From Pseudaminobacter soli (ex Zhang et al. 2022) (GTDB lineage Bacteria; Pseudomonadota; Alphaproteobacteria; Rhizobiales; Rhizobiaceae), in assembly GCF_014595955.1 (NCBI RefSeq), contig NZ_JABVCF010000001.1:248001-312000 (forward strand): a DNA stretch of 64,000 bases. Reading direction: 5' to 3'. The notes below the pieces were generated by a model. That model had not been told where the DNA came from. It did no database searches and saw nothing but the letters and a program-made list of their open reading frames with translations. Positions 63,292-64,000 of the stretch are shown piece after piece. How positions within the stretch are numbered: the stretch's first letter is position 1; each line of letters opens with the position of its first letter. The translations under genes were made by a program, and so were the position numbers.

Positions 63292-64000
63292 GACAACAGC
63301 CCGATATAGGCTGAAAGACTGCGTTCGCAGATTCTGGAGCGTGGAAGAGTCGCCCCCCGAACAGGGATGTCGGCGTTTCGCTGGTGCGCGCCCGCACGTC
63401 CCGCCCAAGGCGCCTTCATCGAATGTCCGCTTCTGGGTGCAGGCAAAGTTTGCCTCTATGACCGACATCGGCACAAAGCTGCCCTTCACCGCAAGTCAGG
63501 CTCTGGCCCAGATAATCCCAGTCTTGTGACTAGGGTTCGATCGTCTCTCGCCGGGCCGGGAGGATTCCGACGAAAGCAGAGCCGCCGGTCTAACTGCGGG
63601 CGTGCTGAGCAAGGGAAACCAGAACTGCGATGGACACCAGGCTGTCAGAATGCCGCCTGCAAACCCTTGTCGTCACGCTTGTCACGCTAGCAGATTCGGC
63701 TTTCTGGAGCGCGCGAAAGCCCATGCAATCCTCACGTTCTACGCAAGCCGGATTTCATCCTCTCCTTGCTACGTCCGAGACACTCCTCCATCGGAAGAGA
63801 ACCCTTTTGAGATCGTCTTCACCACCGTAGTCGCGCTAACGGTCATCAGCGCCGGATCGGCAACGGCGATCGTGCTGGCGGTCGATACGCGGGCAAAGCC
63901 AGGCGCCAGGACGGTGTGCGGTGGGCTGGTGTAGATCGCGCGGTGCTCGGCGCGGCGGCTGTAATCGCTCGCTCGATCTCGGGGCCCACGGGACGTAACG
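63292..64000 (+). other. gene-poor right edge with possible membrane-protein remnant
   Basis: About 700 bases after the fds operon with no gene I can fully support. Between about 63790 and 63933 the plus strand reads NPFEIVFTTVVALTVISAGS followed by ATAIVLAVDTRAKPGARTV and a TAG. This looks like the membrane helix of a small protein but has no nearby start codon; it may be a decayed gene. Nothing recognisable elsewhere. Confidence 0.35.

Overview
The window is GC-rich DNA from an alphaproteobacterium, most likely a member of the Hyphomicrobiales (Rhizobiales), close to the Mesorhizobium/Phyllobacteriaceae type. This is an inference from three things: a suf operon that starts with a NifS-type desulfurase behind an Irr/ICE-like box, a CbtB-CbtA cobalt system under a cobalamin riboswitch, and an FdsGBA-FdhD-FdsD formate dehydrogenase. 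No rRNA, CRISPR array or intact insertion sequence was seen. There are two tRNA genes: Leu (GAG anticodon, minus strand, about 22.9 kb) and Asp (GTC anticodon, plus strand, about 42.7 kb).

Layout. 0-1.2 kb: a cut-off SGNH esterase, a zinc-ribbon protein and a small exported protein. 1.5-4.9 kb: a tight four-gene operon (citryl-CoA-lyase-like enzyme, PaaK-like CoA ligase, VOC protein, GST), which looks like a catabolic unit with an unknown substrate. 5-10.5 kb: acetamidase, methionine aminopeptidase, RadC, RidA-like protein, creatininase-like hydrolase and small proteins. 10.5-16 kb: cobalamin late steps (CobC, CobD, CobO, CobP) with the cobalt importer CbtBA and a B12 riboswitch. 16-19.5 kb: Rieske oxygenase, DUF1624 membrane protein with a Cys-rich tail, ICMT-like methyltransferase and a MerR/LiuR-like regulator. 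19.8-22.8 kb: a less GC-rich surface-polysaccharide patch beside tRNA-Leu (sulfotransferase, orphan ABC-2 permease, and a glycosyltransferase-like gene broken by an in-frame TAG). 23-25 kb: LipB, a 28-residue membrane peptide and 3-methyladenine glycosylase. 25.1-32 kb: nifS-type desulfurase, sufB, sufC, sufD, sufS and sufT, with no sufA. 32-42.5 kb: hydrolase, phytase-like esterase, AnmK, TyrS, a very large AsmA-like protein, a 1-Cys Bcp, a 27-residue membrane peptide and an M23 peptidase.

The right third is more accessory. Beside tRNA-Asp lies a frameshifted fragment of dnaE2. Then come a 749-residue Orn/Lys/Arg decarboxylase, an 840-base spacer with two PmrA/QseB-type direct-repeat boxes, a DsbA-like pseudogene and an L,D-transpeptidase lipoprotein. 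A MerR-type regulator and a Zn/Cd/Pb P-type ATPase share a classical MerR promoter. They adjoin a copper-handling cluster: PCuAC chaperone, SCO1, multicopper oxidase, DUF411 protein, a Met-rich mini membrane protein and cytochrome c. A rearranged scar follows, in which a periplasmic binding-protein fragment is fused to an MFS fragment on the opposite strand. The last block is a Mop molybdate-binding protein, a LysR regulator with a shifted C-terminus, and the fdsG-fdsB-fdsA-fdhD-fdsD operon for NAD-dependent formate oxidation. The final 0.7 kb holds only a possible membrane-protein remnant.

Themes: metal and cofactor economy (B12/Co, Fe-S, Mo, Cu, Zn/Cd), plus several decaying genes clustered around tRNA genes and accessory joints.
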